Assembly: GCF_000712595.1 (NCBI RefSeq)
Contig: NZ_JOTN01000006.1
Location: forward strand, 62,001-126,000
Direction of reading: 5' to 3'
From: Bacillus manliponensis
GTDB lineage: Bacteria; Bacillota; Bacilli; Bacillales; Bacillaceae_G
Length of the DNA: 64,000 bases
Both the position numbers and the translations under genes were made by a program. Shown here one piece after another: positions 39,299-48,599 of this stretch. Numbering within the stretch: the stretch's first letter is position 1; each line of letters starts with the position of its first letter. The notes under the pieces are model-generated. The model searched no databases, had not been told where the DNA came from, and saw only the letters and a program-made list of their open reading frames with translations.

Positions 39299-40501
39299 CT
39301 ACATATTTGATGTTTGTGATGTTGCTTTATTCGGCTGATCATGTTGGATTGATGAAATAAAAATAATTAGTAACGAAATCACACCGAAAATTAATACCAT
39401 GTATTGTAATCCGATTGTATCAAGGAAGAAACCAGTTCCTAATAAGACAACTTGGAACATAACGCGGTCAAACATGTTACGGAATGAGAAAATACGTCCA
39501 TGATAACTTTTCTCAATCTTAGTTTGAAAGATAGTTGCCATAACCGGAAAAAAGCCACCAACACTAAAACCGAAAAATCCGAATGAAACAAGTGCCATCC
39601 ATTTTATATCACTGAAAAATAGTGATAAATGAGAAAAGGCAATTAAGAATGAGAAAATATACAATAGTTTATAAGGTGAAATATAATCGGACAGACGTTT
39701 AATTACAAATGCACCGAGCATAAACGCTACACCCTCAATTGTATAAATAAATCCTTTAATTGTTGGATCGTGTTGCATTTCACTAATGTTAATAACCATT
39801 AAGTTAAAGCCACCGATAAATAAGAGTGGAATAATACTTAAAATTAACGCGCGAAATGCGATTGGTACTTCCTTTAAAATGCGGAATACTTCCATGAAAC
39901 TTGTATTTTGAGGTTTTTGCTTATCTGTCATTTCTTGTTTTGTATCTTCAAAGTTTAGTAAAAATGTAGAAAGGAAAAGCAATGCGTATGCTAACATTGA
40001 AAAAGCATACATATATTCCAAACTCATGACAACGAGAAGAACCCCGCCTAATGAAGTACCAACAATACGAGAGATTGTTGAAATGTTCATATGAATTCCG
40101 TTCATTTGAAGTAAGTGATTTTCAGGAACGATAAGGGGAATAACTGATTGTAATGCTGGAAAGTAAAAGGCTGCGGAAATTTGAATTGCAACCATAAAAA
40201 GAATCATGTAAAAAATACTGTCATATTGAATTGCTAAAAACATGAAAATGACGCTAACAACACGCCCAAATCCTGAATACAGTAAGATTTTCTTTTTCGA
40301 ATATTGATCAATAAATCGACCTGCCATTGGACCAACAAAAACACCTGCTAATAAGCCAGTAAATAAAATTAATGATTTCATAAAATCAGATGGAACATGG
40401 CGTTGTAAAAATTCAAGATTGCCAAGAATACCAAGCCATAAACCGAGACCAGCGATAAATTCGCCAGCAAGAACGACCCATACATTTTTATTGCTCCACA
40501 T
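39299..40501 (-). CDS. MFS transporter (DHA3-like)
   Basis: 400 residues, twelve helices. AGEFIAGLGLWLGILGNLEFLQ and GPMAGRFIDQYSKKKILLYSG (motif A) with YFPALQSVIPLIVPENHLLQMNG in the first half place it in the macrolide-exporter-like group. The substrate is unknown. SD GGAGAGG before the ATG. Single gene, divergent from the kinase-like gene. Confidence 0.85.
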   Translation of the reverse strand: MWSNKNVWVVLAGEFIAGLGLWLGILGNLEFLQRHVPSDFMKSLILFTGLLAGVFVGPMAGRFIDQYSKKKILLYSGFGRVVSVIFMFLAIQYDSIFYMILFMVAIQISAAFYFPALQSVIPLIVPENHLLQMNGIHMNISTISRIVGTSLGGVLLVVMSLEYMYAFSMLAYALLFLSTFLLNFEDTKQEMTDKQKPQNTSFMEVFRILKEVPIAFRALILSIIPLLFIGGFNLMVINISEMQHDPTIKGFIYTIEGVAFMLGAFVIKRLSDYISPYKLLYIFSFLIAFSHLSLFFSDIKWMALVSFGFFGFSVGGFFPVMATIFQTKIEKSYHGRIFSFRNMFDRVMFQVVLLGTGFFLDTIGLQYMVLIFGVISLLIIFISSIQHDQPNKATSQTSNM

Positions 40502-40731
40502 ACAAATATCCTCTCCGTCTTCTATTAAAATGAAAGCTGTATAAATTTCCTCCTTACGTAAAGAGTTTTTGAGTCTGAATCTATATTACGCCTTTCGATC
40601 AGGAGTTTCAAATAATTTGAACGAAAATATAGAAAGATTTTTTCTCCATAAAAATCAAATTAATAAAAGGAATTTTTCAATATTTGTAGAATATGAGTTA
40701 AGTTCATTTCACTATGTTACGGAGGAAATAT

Positions 40732-41586
40732 ATGCATACAATTACGCTACATAACGTGTCATTTCAAGTTAAGGAAGTTCATGATTTTAGTTGGCTCCAA
40801 AAATTAGGAACGGTATTTACAGTATTTGATCAACAACATTCTGGAAACATTAGTTTTGGTGTTGAGATACATGGAGAAAAGCGATTTGTAAAATATGCTG
40901 GAGCAAAACCAATGGGTTACGAAGGAGATGAGGCTGCTGCTATTTTTAAACTAAAAGAAGCAGTAGATGTATATTACGAACTAGCTCATGAAAAATTAAT
41001 TAAGATTGTTGACCATTTTGAAACAGCAAATGGTTATGCTGTCGTATTTGATTGGTTTGACGGAGAATGCCTTCACTCTCCTTGGGCATTTTCACGAACA
41101 GAAAAATATACAAATCCCAATTCACCATTTTATCGATTCAAGAGGTTATCTGTTACAAAGCGATTAGCAGCATTAGATTCAGTCTTTCTTTTTCATTGTC
41201 ATATAGAGAGAAAAGGGCTTGTTGCCATTGATTTTTATGATGGCAGTATTTTGTATGACTTTAAAAGTGATACAACAAAAATTTGTGACATTGATTTATA
41301 TGAAAAGCGGCCTTATACAAATATGATGGGAAGGCTTTGGGGGTCATCAAAGTTTATGTCACCAGAAGAATTTCAATTAGGTGCAACAATTGATGAAAGA
41401 ACGAATGTGTTTACAATGGGGGCAATTGCTCTTTATTTATTGGGCCAGGGAAAAGACTGTTCAATAGTAGACTGGGAAGGCAGTAAGAGATTATATGAAG
41501 TAGCTCAAAAAGCAGTAGAACAAGATCGGGAAAATAGATATGAATCCATTGCGGCCTTTTACCGAGCTTGGCAGGAAGCTTTGTAA
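40732..41586 (+). CDS. Protein-kinase-fold protein with altered catalytic motifs
   Basis: 284 residues. The fold order of a eukaryotic-like kinase can be followed: KRFVKYAG (strand-3 Lys), a catalytic-loop equivalent GLVAIDFYDGSILYDF, metal-binding DID (KICDIDLY) in place of DFG, and FMSPEEFQLGATIDERTNVFTMGAIALYLL, an APE-like activation segment end and helix F Asp. The HRD histidine/arginine are absent. It may phosphorylate a small molecule or protein, or be a pseudokinase. ATG 40732 with CGGAGG. Confidence 0.72.
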   Translation: MHTITLHNVSFQVKEVHDFSWLQKLGTVFTVFDQQHSGNISFGVEIHGEKRFVKYAGAKPMGYEGDEAAAIFKLKEAVDVYYELAHEKLIKIVDHFETANGYAVVFDWFDGECLHSPWAFSRTEKYTNPNSPFYRFKRLSVTKRLAALDSVFLFHCHIERKGLVAIDFYDGSILYDFKSDTTKICDIDLYEKRPYTNMMGRLWGSSKFMSPEEFQLGATIDERTNVFTMGAIALYLLGQGKDCSIVDWEGSKRLYEVAQKAVEQDRENRYESIAAFYRAWQEAL

Positions 41587-41667
41587 AATTGTTTATTAAA
41601 AATAAAGGGATTTTCTCTCTCATTCTATAAGTAATGAAAAGAAAAGAGAATAGAGGAGAGGTCTGAT

Positions 41668-42456
41668 ATGAACAATAAAGAACTAGTTGTTAATCAATTT
41701 GGAAAAAATGCAGCAAAATACGTCACAAGCAGTATACATGCAAAAGGAAAAGATTTACCAACACTTTTAGCTTGTATGGAAGGGCGAGAAAATAAACGTT
41801 TATTAGATATAGCGACAGGAGGCGGTCATGTCGCAAATTTATTGGCACCACAGTTTCAAAGTGTAGTTGCCCTTGATTTAACAGAGGAAATGCTACAAGG
41901 AGCGAAACAATTTATTGAATCAAATGGTCATACAAACGTATCTTTTACAAAAGGTGATGCTGAAAATTTACCGTTTGGTGATGATTCATTTGATACAGTA
42001 GTATGCCGAATTGCTGCGCACCATTTTACAAATGTTCCAAAATTTATTGAAGAAGTACATCGTGTACTAAATGAAAACGGATTATTTATATTAATTGATA
42101 ATGTTTCACCTGAATGGGATGAATATGATACGTTTTACAATTTTGTTGAAAAAAAGCGTGATCCAAGTCACAATCGAGCATTAAAGAAAACAGAATGGCT
42201 ATCTTTCATGGAGAAACAAGGGTTGCAATTACAATCATGCTTCACATTTGATAAACAGTTCAATTTTAAATGGTGGTGTGACATGATGAATGTCTCAGAG
42301 CAAGATCGTACCGAACTTGTACATTATATGCTATCCGCTTCAGAAGAAACGAAAGAGTTTTTTAAGGTTGAAGTAGAAGAGGGTTACGTACAATCTTTTT
42401 ATACGGAAATGGTGCTGTTTGTGACTACAAAATCAAAGACATTACAGCGAGAATAA
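41668..42456 (+). CDS. Class I SAM methyltransferase (UbiE/YcgJ-like)
   Basis: 262 residues. Motif I LLDIATGGGHVANLL, strand-2 acid VALDLTEEML, GDAENLPFGDDSFDTVVCRIAAHHF (motif IV) and HRVLNENGLFILIDNVSP. Homologues are mostly of unknown acceptor. SD GGAGAGG before the ATG. It follows the kinase-like gene by 82 bases; a link is unproven. Confidence 0.87.
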   Translation: MNNKELVVNQFGKNAAKYVTSSIHAKGKDLPTLLACMEGRENKRLLDIATGGGHVANLLAPQFQSVVALDLTEEMLQGAKQFIESNGHTNVSFTKGDAENLPFGDDSFDTVVCRIAAHHFTNVPKFIEEVHRVLNENGLFILIDNVSPEWDEYDTFYNFVEKKRDPSHNRALKKTEWLSFMEKQGLQLQSCFTFDKQFNFKWWCDMMNVSEQDRTELVHYMLSASEETKEFFKVEVEEGYVQSFYTEMVLFVTTKSKTLQRE

Positions 42457-42501
42457 ATAGAATGGATTACAAAAGTTGTATCAGATATTAAAGGTGAAAT
42501 T

Positions 42502-42769
42502 ATGTTAATAGATGTTTTTGTACTTTTATTGTTTGTTGGTATGATGGGATATTTGTTTATAGTTGCGACGGGACTAGGCACGAAAAAAAGAAAGTGATAA
42601 GAAGAGGGAAAAATAAAGCTAGAAAAAGAAAAGGAAGAAGAAAAGAAATAAAGGTTCTGGAGTAAGTGTATATTCTCCTCGTTATTATTCATGGGGAGGA
42701 GATAGTTCAGGGTGTAACACTGCTAGTGAATCTTCTAGTTGTGATAGTGATGGAGGTGGCGGTGATTAA
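42502..42769 (+). pseudogene. Decayed small membrane protein with Gly/Ser/Cys-rich tail
   Basis: An ORF from 42502 (SD AAAGGTGA) begins MLIDVFVLLLFVGMMGYLF and stops after 31 residues in a Lys/Arg run. In another frame the sequence continues KGSGVSVYSPRYYSWGGDSS and ends ...CDSDGGGGD at 42769. Together they resemble a membrane helix + basic + glycine/serine/cysteine-rich protein of this group. At least two changes (frameshift and stops) separate the halves. Confidence 0.5.
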
Positions 42770-42926
42770 GCATGGAGAATTTTATGTATGTAATAAAAGA
42801 GTTAGGATAGAAAAGAATGCTTCCCTCTGTAGGGGCACACTTTATCTCAAAGGTATAAGAAAGTTGCTAACTTAATTTCGGATTGAGATAACAAAGTTTC
42901 TGTAAATGAGAAATCAAATACAAAAC

Positions 42927-42975
42927 AAAAAAATCACTATTCCTTCATTTTTGAGGAAATAGTGATTTTTTGTTT
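42927..42975. terminator. Bidirectional terminator
   Basis: Stem AAAAAATCACTATTCCT/AGGAAATAGTGATTTTTT before the convergent VOC gene. Confidence 0.8.
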
Positions 42976-43010
42976 TATGTACAGAAATTTAGAAAGTAAC
43001 TGTATTTCGT

Positions 43011-43388
43011 TTATTCAACTTTAGTACTCGTTTGTTGGGTTATTTCCTCATAAAATGTAATTCTATTAGAGAAAGGATCAATAACTGTTAATTCAATTGT
43101 ATCCCAAGGTGTCTTTTCTAAAGCAGGTTTAGCATACGAATATTCTTTTTTTGATAGTGAAGAGTAATAGCTTTTCAAGTCGTTTATTTTAATTCGAATT
43201 GCACTACCTGGAGATGAATCACCGTGATGTTCAGAAAGGTGTATAACCGCATTACGTAAAGAGACTTGAAAATAAAAAGGCATATTTTCGGCATACTGAT
43301 GTTTCCAATCCAGTTTAAATCCTAAATAATGCAAATAAAAGGAATTGGCTTTTTCAATATCAAAAATTCGAAAGATAGGTGTAATCAT
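43011..43388 (-). CDS. VOC/glyoxalase-superfamily protein (bleomycin-resistance-like)
   Basis: 125 residues. PIFRIFDIEKANSFYLHYLGFKLDW and VIHLSEHHGDSSPGSAIRIKIND, ending TVIDPFSNRITFYEE, are the paired beta-alpha-beta-beta-beta units of the VOC fold; the layout resembles bleomycin-binding proteins. Enzyme or binding role unknown. Single gene. Confidence 0.8.
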   Translation of the reverse strand: MITPIFRIFDIEKANSFYLHYLGFKLDWKHQYAENMPFYFQVSLRNAVIHLSEHHGDSSPGSAIRIKINDLKSYYSSLSKKEYSYAKPALEKTPWDTIELTVIDPFSNRITFYEEITQQTSTKVE

Positions 43389-43573
43389 TTGAGATAGAAC
43401 TCCTATTCATATAATTTATTACTTTTTATTTTAAAGTGTTTCTATGTAATTAGGTAGTGAAAATGATGTATTTATTCAAGTAAATTGTTGATTAGTCAAA
43501 CAAGGAGTAATAGGAGGAATTTTATAAGTGTACCAAGAAAGTTCTATAAACAAGAGAAGGAGAGGAAACAAAT

Positions 43574-44083
43574 ATGAACTTTATTACACTAGACAAATTT
43601 CAATTTAAACTCGCAAAAGAAGAAGACAGCCATTTAATTATAGATATGTTAAAAGGCATTGCACAGTGGATGAAAAATAACGAGATTAATCAATGGCAAT
43701 ACCTTTTAAGAGGTGGTGATGATGAAGAAATCAAGCAAGCCATCTTAGATGAAAAAACTTATATTCTGTTAGATAGTAATAAGTTAATCGCTACATTTAC
43801 ACTAAGTTCTGTGCAAAGTGAATGGGATGAACATATTTTTGGTAAAGAGGTTGATTTAGATTCACTATACCTGCATAGATTTGCGGTAATTCCTACACAT
43901 ATGAAACAAGGTATCGGTGAAAGTATACTAGTTTGGATTCAACAAAATGTTCGTGATAAAAAATACTTAAAATTAGATTGCGTTGCAAATAATAAGAAAC
44001 TTAATAATTTTTATAAAAATAATGGTTTTGAGTACTTAGGAGAAACAGATGGACACAGCAAATTTCAAAAGAAATTAAGATAA
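43574..44083 (+). CDS. GNAT acetyltransferase
   Basis: 169 residues. Motif A LHRFAVIPTHMKQGIGESILVWIQ and the end LKLDCVANNKKLNNFYKNNGFEYLGE define a GNAT. The substrate is unknown. SD GGAGAGGA before the ATG. Its last 9 bases overlap the end of the converging MocR gene. Confidence 0.85.
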   Translation: MNFITLDKFQFKLAKEEDSHLIIDMLKGIAQWMKNNEINQWQYLLRGGDDEEIKQAILDEKTYILLDSNKLIATFTLSSVQSEWDEHIFGKEVDLDSLYLHRFAVIPTHMKQGIGESILVWIQQNVRDKKYLKLDCVANNKKLNNFYKNNGFEYLGETDGHSKFQKKLR

Positions 44084-45523
44084 TGTTTTGATAAGTGTTG
44101 CTAGCTTTATTAATCCTTCCTCTAACTCGTAAAGTGATGCGTATGAGTAAGATAAGCGAAGGTGATGTCCATCAGTGCGGTCGTATATATGACCTGGGTT
44201 TAATAAAATGCCACTATTCAACGCTTTTTTAAATAATGTTCGATTTGAAATTTGTTTATGAAGAGAAAGCCAAATGTAAAATCCTCCTTCTGGTGTATTC
44301 CACGTTGCAATATCTTTAAAGTATTTGTTTAGTATATTGAGAGTAAAGTCTCTTCGTAATCGTAATTCGTTTCTTGTTTTTTGAATGTGCATTTCATAAT
44401 CCCCGCTACATAGCCACTCTGTAACAGCGAATTGAGAGATGGAACTTGATCCATAATCAGTTTGCATTTTTATGTCTGCCAACCGGTCAATAACGGGTTC
44501 AGGACCAATGACCCAGCCGATTCGTAAACCAGGTCCAAGCGTTTTCGACATGCTACCGATATGTAGCACAAGTCCTTGGTTATCAAACGATTTTAATGTA
44601 TTTGGTGGTGGATTTTCAAACCATAAATCACTGTACACATCATCTTCAATAATCGGTAATTTTTCTTTTTTACAAATGCCCAGTAATTCTGTTCTTCTAT
44701 TGTGAGACATGAGAGTCCCAGTTGGGTTATGAAACGACGGTATCGTATAAAGTAATGCTCCGTTATGTAGCTTTTTTAACCGACTAATATTCTTTGTCAC
44801 TATTCCTTCATTATCTAAAGGAACTCCAAACAAATGCATGCCAGCAGATTGAAATACATGAACGGAATGTAAATAAGATGGTTGTTCAAGAAAAATAGTA
44901 GAGCCACGATGTAATAATCCGAGAGAAATTAATTGCAATGCTTGAAGGCCACCTGAAACGATTAGTATTGAAGACGGTGAAGCTTCAATCCCTTTCTTTT
45001 TTACATAATGACTTATCGCCTGCCTTAAATGGATACTTCCTTTTGGTTCTGAATAACCTAAAGAGAATATGGCTGAAGAATGGGCTTGGAAAATATGTTT
45101 CATTTTTTCTGTAGGTAATAAATGTGGTGAAAGTTCTCCGGTACCAAGCCGAATAATATTTTGATTTGTTTCCGCTTTATTGATATCTTGAATGGTTTGT
45201 ATGTTAGGGTGATAAGAACCAGACTTTACATAGCTGTTCCAATCTGGTGGTGGAGTAGAAGCAAGTAAGTTCCATGTATTATTGATGACAATAGTACCTT
45301 TTCCTACCGTTGCTTTAATGAGTCCATCAGCAGTTAACTCATCTAAAGCATAAACAATTGTACTGCGGTTCACTTCAAACATTTTAGCTAATGCACGTTG
45401 CGTTGGAATTTTTGTTCCAACTGTCCACTCACCGTTCATAATTTTTTGTTTCATATATTCATAAATTTGGTGATGTAGTGGAATAGGGGAAGATTTAATA
45501 GGTGTCCAGTTTTCTTCTCTCAA
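44075..45523 (-). CDS. MocR-type regulator (GntR HTH + aminotransferase domain)
   Basis: 482 residues. GntR winged helix (LHHQIYEYMKQKIMNGEWTVGTKIPTQRALAKMFEVNRSTIVYALDEL) joined to a fold-type I PLP domain with SFHNPTGTLMS, EDDVYSDLWF and the PLP-lysine region HIGSMSKTLGPGLRIGW. MocR proteins sense PLP or amino compounds. The frame extends to 45604; TTG 45523 is preferred from the AGGAGG upstream. It is divergent from a LysE-type exporter, its probable target. Confidence 0.87.
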   Translation of the reverse strand: MREENWTPIKSSPIPLHHQIYEYMKQKIMNGEWTVGTKIPTQRALAKMFEVNRSTIVYALDELTADGLIKATVGKGTIVINNTWNLLASTPPPDWNSYVKSGSYHPNIQTIQDINKAETNQNIIRLGTGELSPHLLPTEKMKHIFQAHSSAIFSLGYSEPKGSIHLRQAISHYVKKKGIEASPSSILIVSGGLQALQLISLGLLHRGSTIFLEQPSYLHSVHVFQSAGMHLFGVPLDNEGIVTKNISRLKKLHNGALLYTIPSFHNPTGTLMSHNRRTELLGICKKEKLPIIEDDVYSDLWFENPPPNTLKSFDNQGLVLHIGSMSKTLGPGLRIGWVIGPEPVIDRLADIKMQTDYGSSSISQFAVTEWLCSGDYEMHIQKTRNELRLRRDFTLNILNKYFKDIATWNTPEGGFYIWLSLHKQISNRTLFKKALNSGILLNPGHIYDRTDGHHLRLSYSYASLYELEEGLIKLATLIKTLS

Positions 45524-45654
45524 TAGTAGTCTTTCCTCCTGTATTTTTCTAATAATTATAAACATTGGTTGGGTAGAAGTCCATCCAATTGGTTGAAGAC
45601 ACATGTCTTAACTCTTTATACAATATAGCTAGTAAGCAAGTAGGAGGGAGATAC

Positions 45655-46278
45655 ATGTTACAAGCAATATTTCATGGTTTAATTTTAGCATTTGGATTAA
45701 TTTTACCACTTGGCGTACAAAATGTTTTCGTATTCAATCAAGGGGCAACGCAGCCTAAGTTTATAAGAGCGCTTCCTGTTATTATTACAGCAGCTCTTTG
45801 TGACACTTTGTTAATTTCGCTAGCTATATTAGGAATTTCAGTTGTTGTTCTTGGATCATATTGGGCAAAAATGGTCCTCTTTATTGTAGGGATTATTTTC
45901 TTAGTGTATATGGGATTTGTTACATGGCGAAGCAAACCAAGTTCCATGGGAGAGGGAGAACAAGTATTGTTGACACCAAAGAAGCAAATTATGTTTGCGA
46001 TGTCTGTTTCACTACTAAACCCTCATGCAATTTTAGATACAATTGGGGTGATTGGAACGAGTTCTTTACAATATGATGGGATGAATAAACTTGGCTTTGC
46101 CGCCGCATGTATTATTACATCATGGCTTTGGTTTTTTGGATTAGGAGTAGCTGGGAGGATGACAGGAAAGCTCGACAAATCAGGAAGGTTTCTAACAATC
46201 TTAAATAAAGTTTCAGCGTTGATTATGTGGGGAACGGCTATTTATATTGGGGTAACTCTTTATACTACAACATTCTAA
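45655..46278 (+). CDS. LysE/ArgO-family amino-acid exporter
   Basis: 207 residues, six helices. The family opening LILAFGLILPLGVQNVFVFNQG and NPHAILDTIGVIG (helix 4) are diagnostic of LysE/YggA. Likely exports basic amino acids or related compounds. ATG 45655 with TAGGAGGGAG; the longer frame from 45589 lacks an SD. Divergent from the MocR regulator. Confidence 0.9.
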   Translation: MLQAIFHGLILAFGLILPLGVQNVFVFNQGATQPKFIRALPVIITAALCDTLLISLAILGISVVVLGSYWAKMVLFIVGIIFLVYMGFVTWRSKPSSMGEGEQVLLTPKKQIMFAMSVSLLNPHAILDTIGVIGTSSLQYDGMNKLGFAAACIITSWLWFFGLGVAGRMTGKLDKSGRFLTILNKVSALIMWGTAIYIGVTLYTTTF

Positions 46279-46399
46279 ATTTAATAAGATGGTTTTCTCA
46301 TCTGGTTTTGCTACATGAAAATATGGTAATTTATTCCTGGATTATTCATACTTAATTATAGAGATAGGTTACAAATGAATAAAGAAAGCAGGTGGGGGG

Positions 46400-46690
46400 A
46401 TGGGCAGTAAAGATTTTTTTCGATTTGAGAGACCAAATGATGATTTCCCTTATTATGATGAAGAGCCGTCTTTAATTCGTTTGCCTCAAGGTATTTTTTT
46501 AGTAGTTGCTCTAATTGTTAGTTTTTTAATATTTTCACACGTCGCATTCATCCCAGATTTTCTTCGTCCATTTATAAATCTTATTATTCCTTTGTTGGCT
46601 TTAATGGTAGTTGTTGGACCAAAATGGAAATGGTTATTTAGAAGAGTTGTACCAAAAGATATTTTACCAGCTTTGTTAGCTTTAAAATAA
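46400..46690 (+). CDS. Small membrane protein, unknown (possibly truncated)
   Basis: 96 residues. Acidic N-terminus (FRFERPNDDFPYYDEEPS), two membrane helices (residues about 30-50 and 58-75), then a short amphipathic tail ending PALLALK. No family recognised. The abrupt end shortly after KDILPALL suggests it may be the N-terminal part of a longer membrane protein. SD GGTGGGGGG before the ATG. Confidence 0.5.
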   Translation: MGSKDFFRFERPNDDFPYYDEEPSLIRLPQGIFLVVALIVSFLIFSHVAFIPDFLRPFINLIIPLLALMVVVGPKWKWLFRRVVPKDILPALLALK

Positions 46691-46696
46691 ATAGAA

Positions 46697-46738
46697 AGAA
46701 AAAGCGAAAATCTCGGTTAAAGATTTTCGCTTTTTTAC
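46697..46738. terminator. Terminator
   Basis: Stem AAAAAGCGAAAATCT/AGATTTTCGCTTTTTT. Confidence 0.82.
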
Positions 46739-46761
46739 GTAAGAATGATATAACATCACCA

Positions 46762-46789
46762 CTAGGTGTCTAGTAGGCTAGACACCTAG
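46762..46789. promoter_or_regulatory. Perfect palindrome upstream of chitinase
   Basis: Arms CTAGGTGTCTAG and CTAGACACCTAG with a TAGG loop, about 150 bases before the chitinase ATG and separate from the terminator at 46697-46738. No T-run follows, so an operator or RNA hairpin is more likely than a terminator. Confidence 0.5.
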
Positions 46790-46939
46790 AATAAATTTCT
46801 CAACGTGGTAATAGTTAGTAATTTGCGTTTTTCTATTAAAAATACAGCAGAAATGAATTATTATAAACACTACATCAACTGTTCACTTTGTACATCCGAG
46901 TCTAGTAATGTATTAAATTATGACAAAAGGAGTAGAGGG

Positions 46940-48475
46940 ATGAAAAATAAAAATTATTTTGCTAGAAGTAAAAAAGCTTTAAAGACATCATTAGCGGTTA
47001 GTGTTGTTGCGATAGGGATTGGATATATGATTGAGCCAACAGCTTTACATGCTGAAAAAAATGTAAAAGGCGTTGACGCTGCCTCTGAAATGCCATCTAT
47101 ACAAAATAAAGATGTTTTAGTTGGTTATTGGCATAATTGGCAAGGAAAAAATGATGGTTATCAGCAAGGAACTTCTGGAAATGTGAAGTTATCGGAGACA
47201 CCAGAAGGGTATAATGTCATTGATGTTTCCTTCATGAAAGCGGATACAAATGAACGTATCCCAACATTTAAACCATATAACATGTCAGATAGCGAATTCC
47301 GAGGGGAAGTTGCAAAGTTAAATGCACAAGGGCGTTCCGTTTTAATTGCATTAGGCGGTGCTGATGCTCATATTCAGTTAAAACAGGGAGATGAAAAGGC
47401 ACTTGCTGATGAAATTATTCGCCTTGTCGAAACATATGGATTTGATGGACTAGATATAGACTTAGAACAAAATGCAATTACAGCTGGTGATAATCAAACT
47501 GTCATTCCGGCAGCATTAAAAACGGTAAAAGATCATTACCGAGCAAAAGGGAAAAACTTTATTATTACGATGGCTCCAGAATTCCCATATTTGAGAACGG
47601 GCGGTAAGTATACCTCCTATATTCAATCATTAGAAGGATACTATGATTTTATTAATCCACAATTATATAATCAAGGTGGAGACGGTGTTACAGGTACAAA
47701 TGGAAAATGGCTTGCGCAAAATAATGACGCAGTGAAGGAAGAGTTTTTGTATACGATATCTAGTCATCTTATCAATGGGAATGGCTTTGTTCAAATTCCA
47801 GCACATAAGTTAGTTCTTGGTATACCAGCTAACAACGATGCTGCGGCAAACGGATATGTAAAAGATCCAACAGCCGTTCAAAATGCATTAAATCGATTAG
47901 AAGCAGACGGAAATCCAGTAAAAGGTTTAATGACATGGTCTGTTAACTGGGATGGTGGAGTTGATAAAAATGGGACGTCATATAATAACAACTTTGTTAA
48001 AACATATGCTCCAATGATTCATAATGGAAATAAACCAGTTGATAGCGAAGCACCGTCTATTCCGGGAAATCTTCTATCTACAGCACAAACCGGTTCAAGC
48101 ATTTCGTTACAGTGGCAAGCATCTACAGATAATGTAAAAGTGAGAGAGTATGAGGTTTATAGAGATGGGAGTAAAGTGGGGACGTCAAAAACAACGTCCT
48201 TTACAGATCAAGGATTAACAGCAAACAAAACGTATTCGTATTTTGTTAAAGCTGTTGATACAAGTGGGAATCCATCAGGAAATTCAGCAATCATCAATGT
48301 AACAACAAAAGATAGTGGACAAGCTCAGTACCCTGAATGGGGAACTCAAGTTAGTTATAAAGTTGGAGATAAAGTAACTTACAACGGAAAAGTATATGAG
48401 TGTACATATGCTCACACATCTCATGCTGGATGGGAACCACATGCGGCATTTGCGCTTTGGAGGGTCGTGGGATAA
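46940..48475 (+). CDS. Secreted GH18 chitinase with FnIII and chitin-binding domains
   Basis: 511 residues. Signal sequence (residues 1-38, cut after LHA-E), GH18 barrel (55-370) with catalytic DGLDIDLE at 169-176 and LIALGGAD, a fibronectin type III domain (about 375-460, PSIPGNLLSTAQTGSSISLQW), and a C-terminal CBM5/12 chitin-binding domain (YPEWGTQVSYKVGDKVTYNG...HAGWEP). It hydrolyses beta-1,4-GlcNAc bonds outside the cell. ATG 46940 with AAAGGAGTAGAGGG is chosen over 46805. Confidence 0.93.
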   Translation: MKNKNYFARSKKALKTSLAVSVVAIGIGYMIEPTALHAEKNVKGVDAASEMPSIQNKDVLVGYWHNWQGKNDGYQQGTSGNVKLSETPEGYNVIDVSFMKADTNERIPTFKPYNMSDSEFRGEVAKLNAQGRSVLIALGGADAHIQLKQGDEKALADEIIRLVETYGFDGLDIDLEQNAITAGDNQTVIPAALKTVKDHYRAKGKNFIITMAPEFPYLRTGGKYTSYIQSLEGYYDFINPQLYNQGGDGVTGTNGKWLAQNNDAVKEEFLYTISSHLINGNGFVQIPAHKLVLGIPANNDAAANGYVKDPTAVQNALNRLEADGNPVKGLMTWSVNWDGGVDKNGTSYNNNFVKTYAPMIHNGNKPVDSEAPSIPGNLLSTAQTGSSISLQWQASTDNVKVREYEVYRDGSKVGTSKTTSFTDQGLTANKTYSYFVKAVDTSGNPSGNSAIINVTTKDSGQAQYPEWGTQVSYKVGDKVTYNGKVYECTYAHTSHAGWEPHAAFALWRVVG

Positions 48476-48485
48476 GAGTAATTTT

Positions 48486-48528
48486 TATAGACTAATCGGA
48501 TTGTTTACCGGTTAGTCTATTTTTATTT
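48486..48528 (+). terminator. Terminator after chitinase gene
   Basis: Stem ATAGACTAATCGG/CCGGTTAGTCTAT followed by TTTTATTTTAT. Confidence 0.85.
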
Positions 48529-48599
48529 TATGTTACAATGGTTTTATTGACTGAATTTTAAGAATTATACACCTTATAGATATAAGGGGGGAAGAATAT

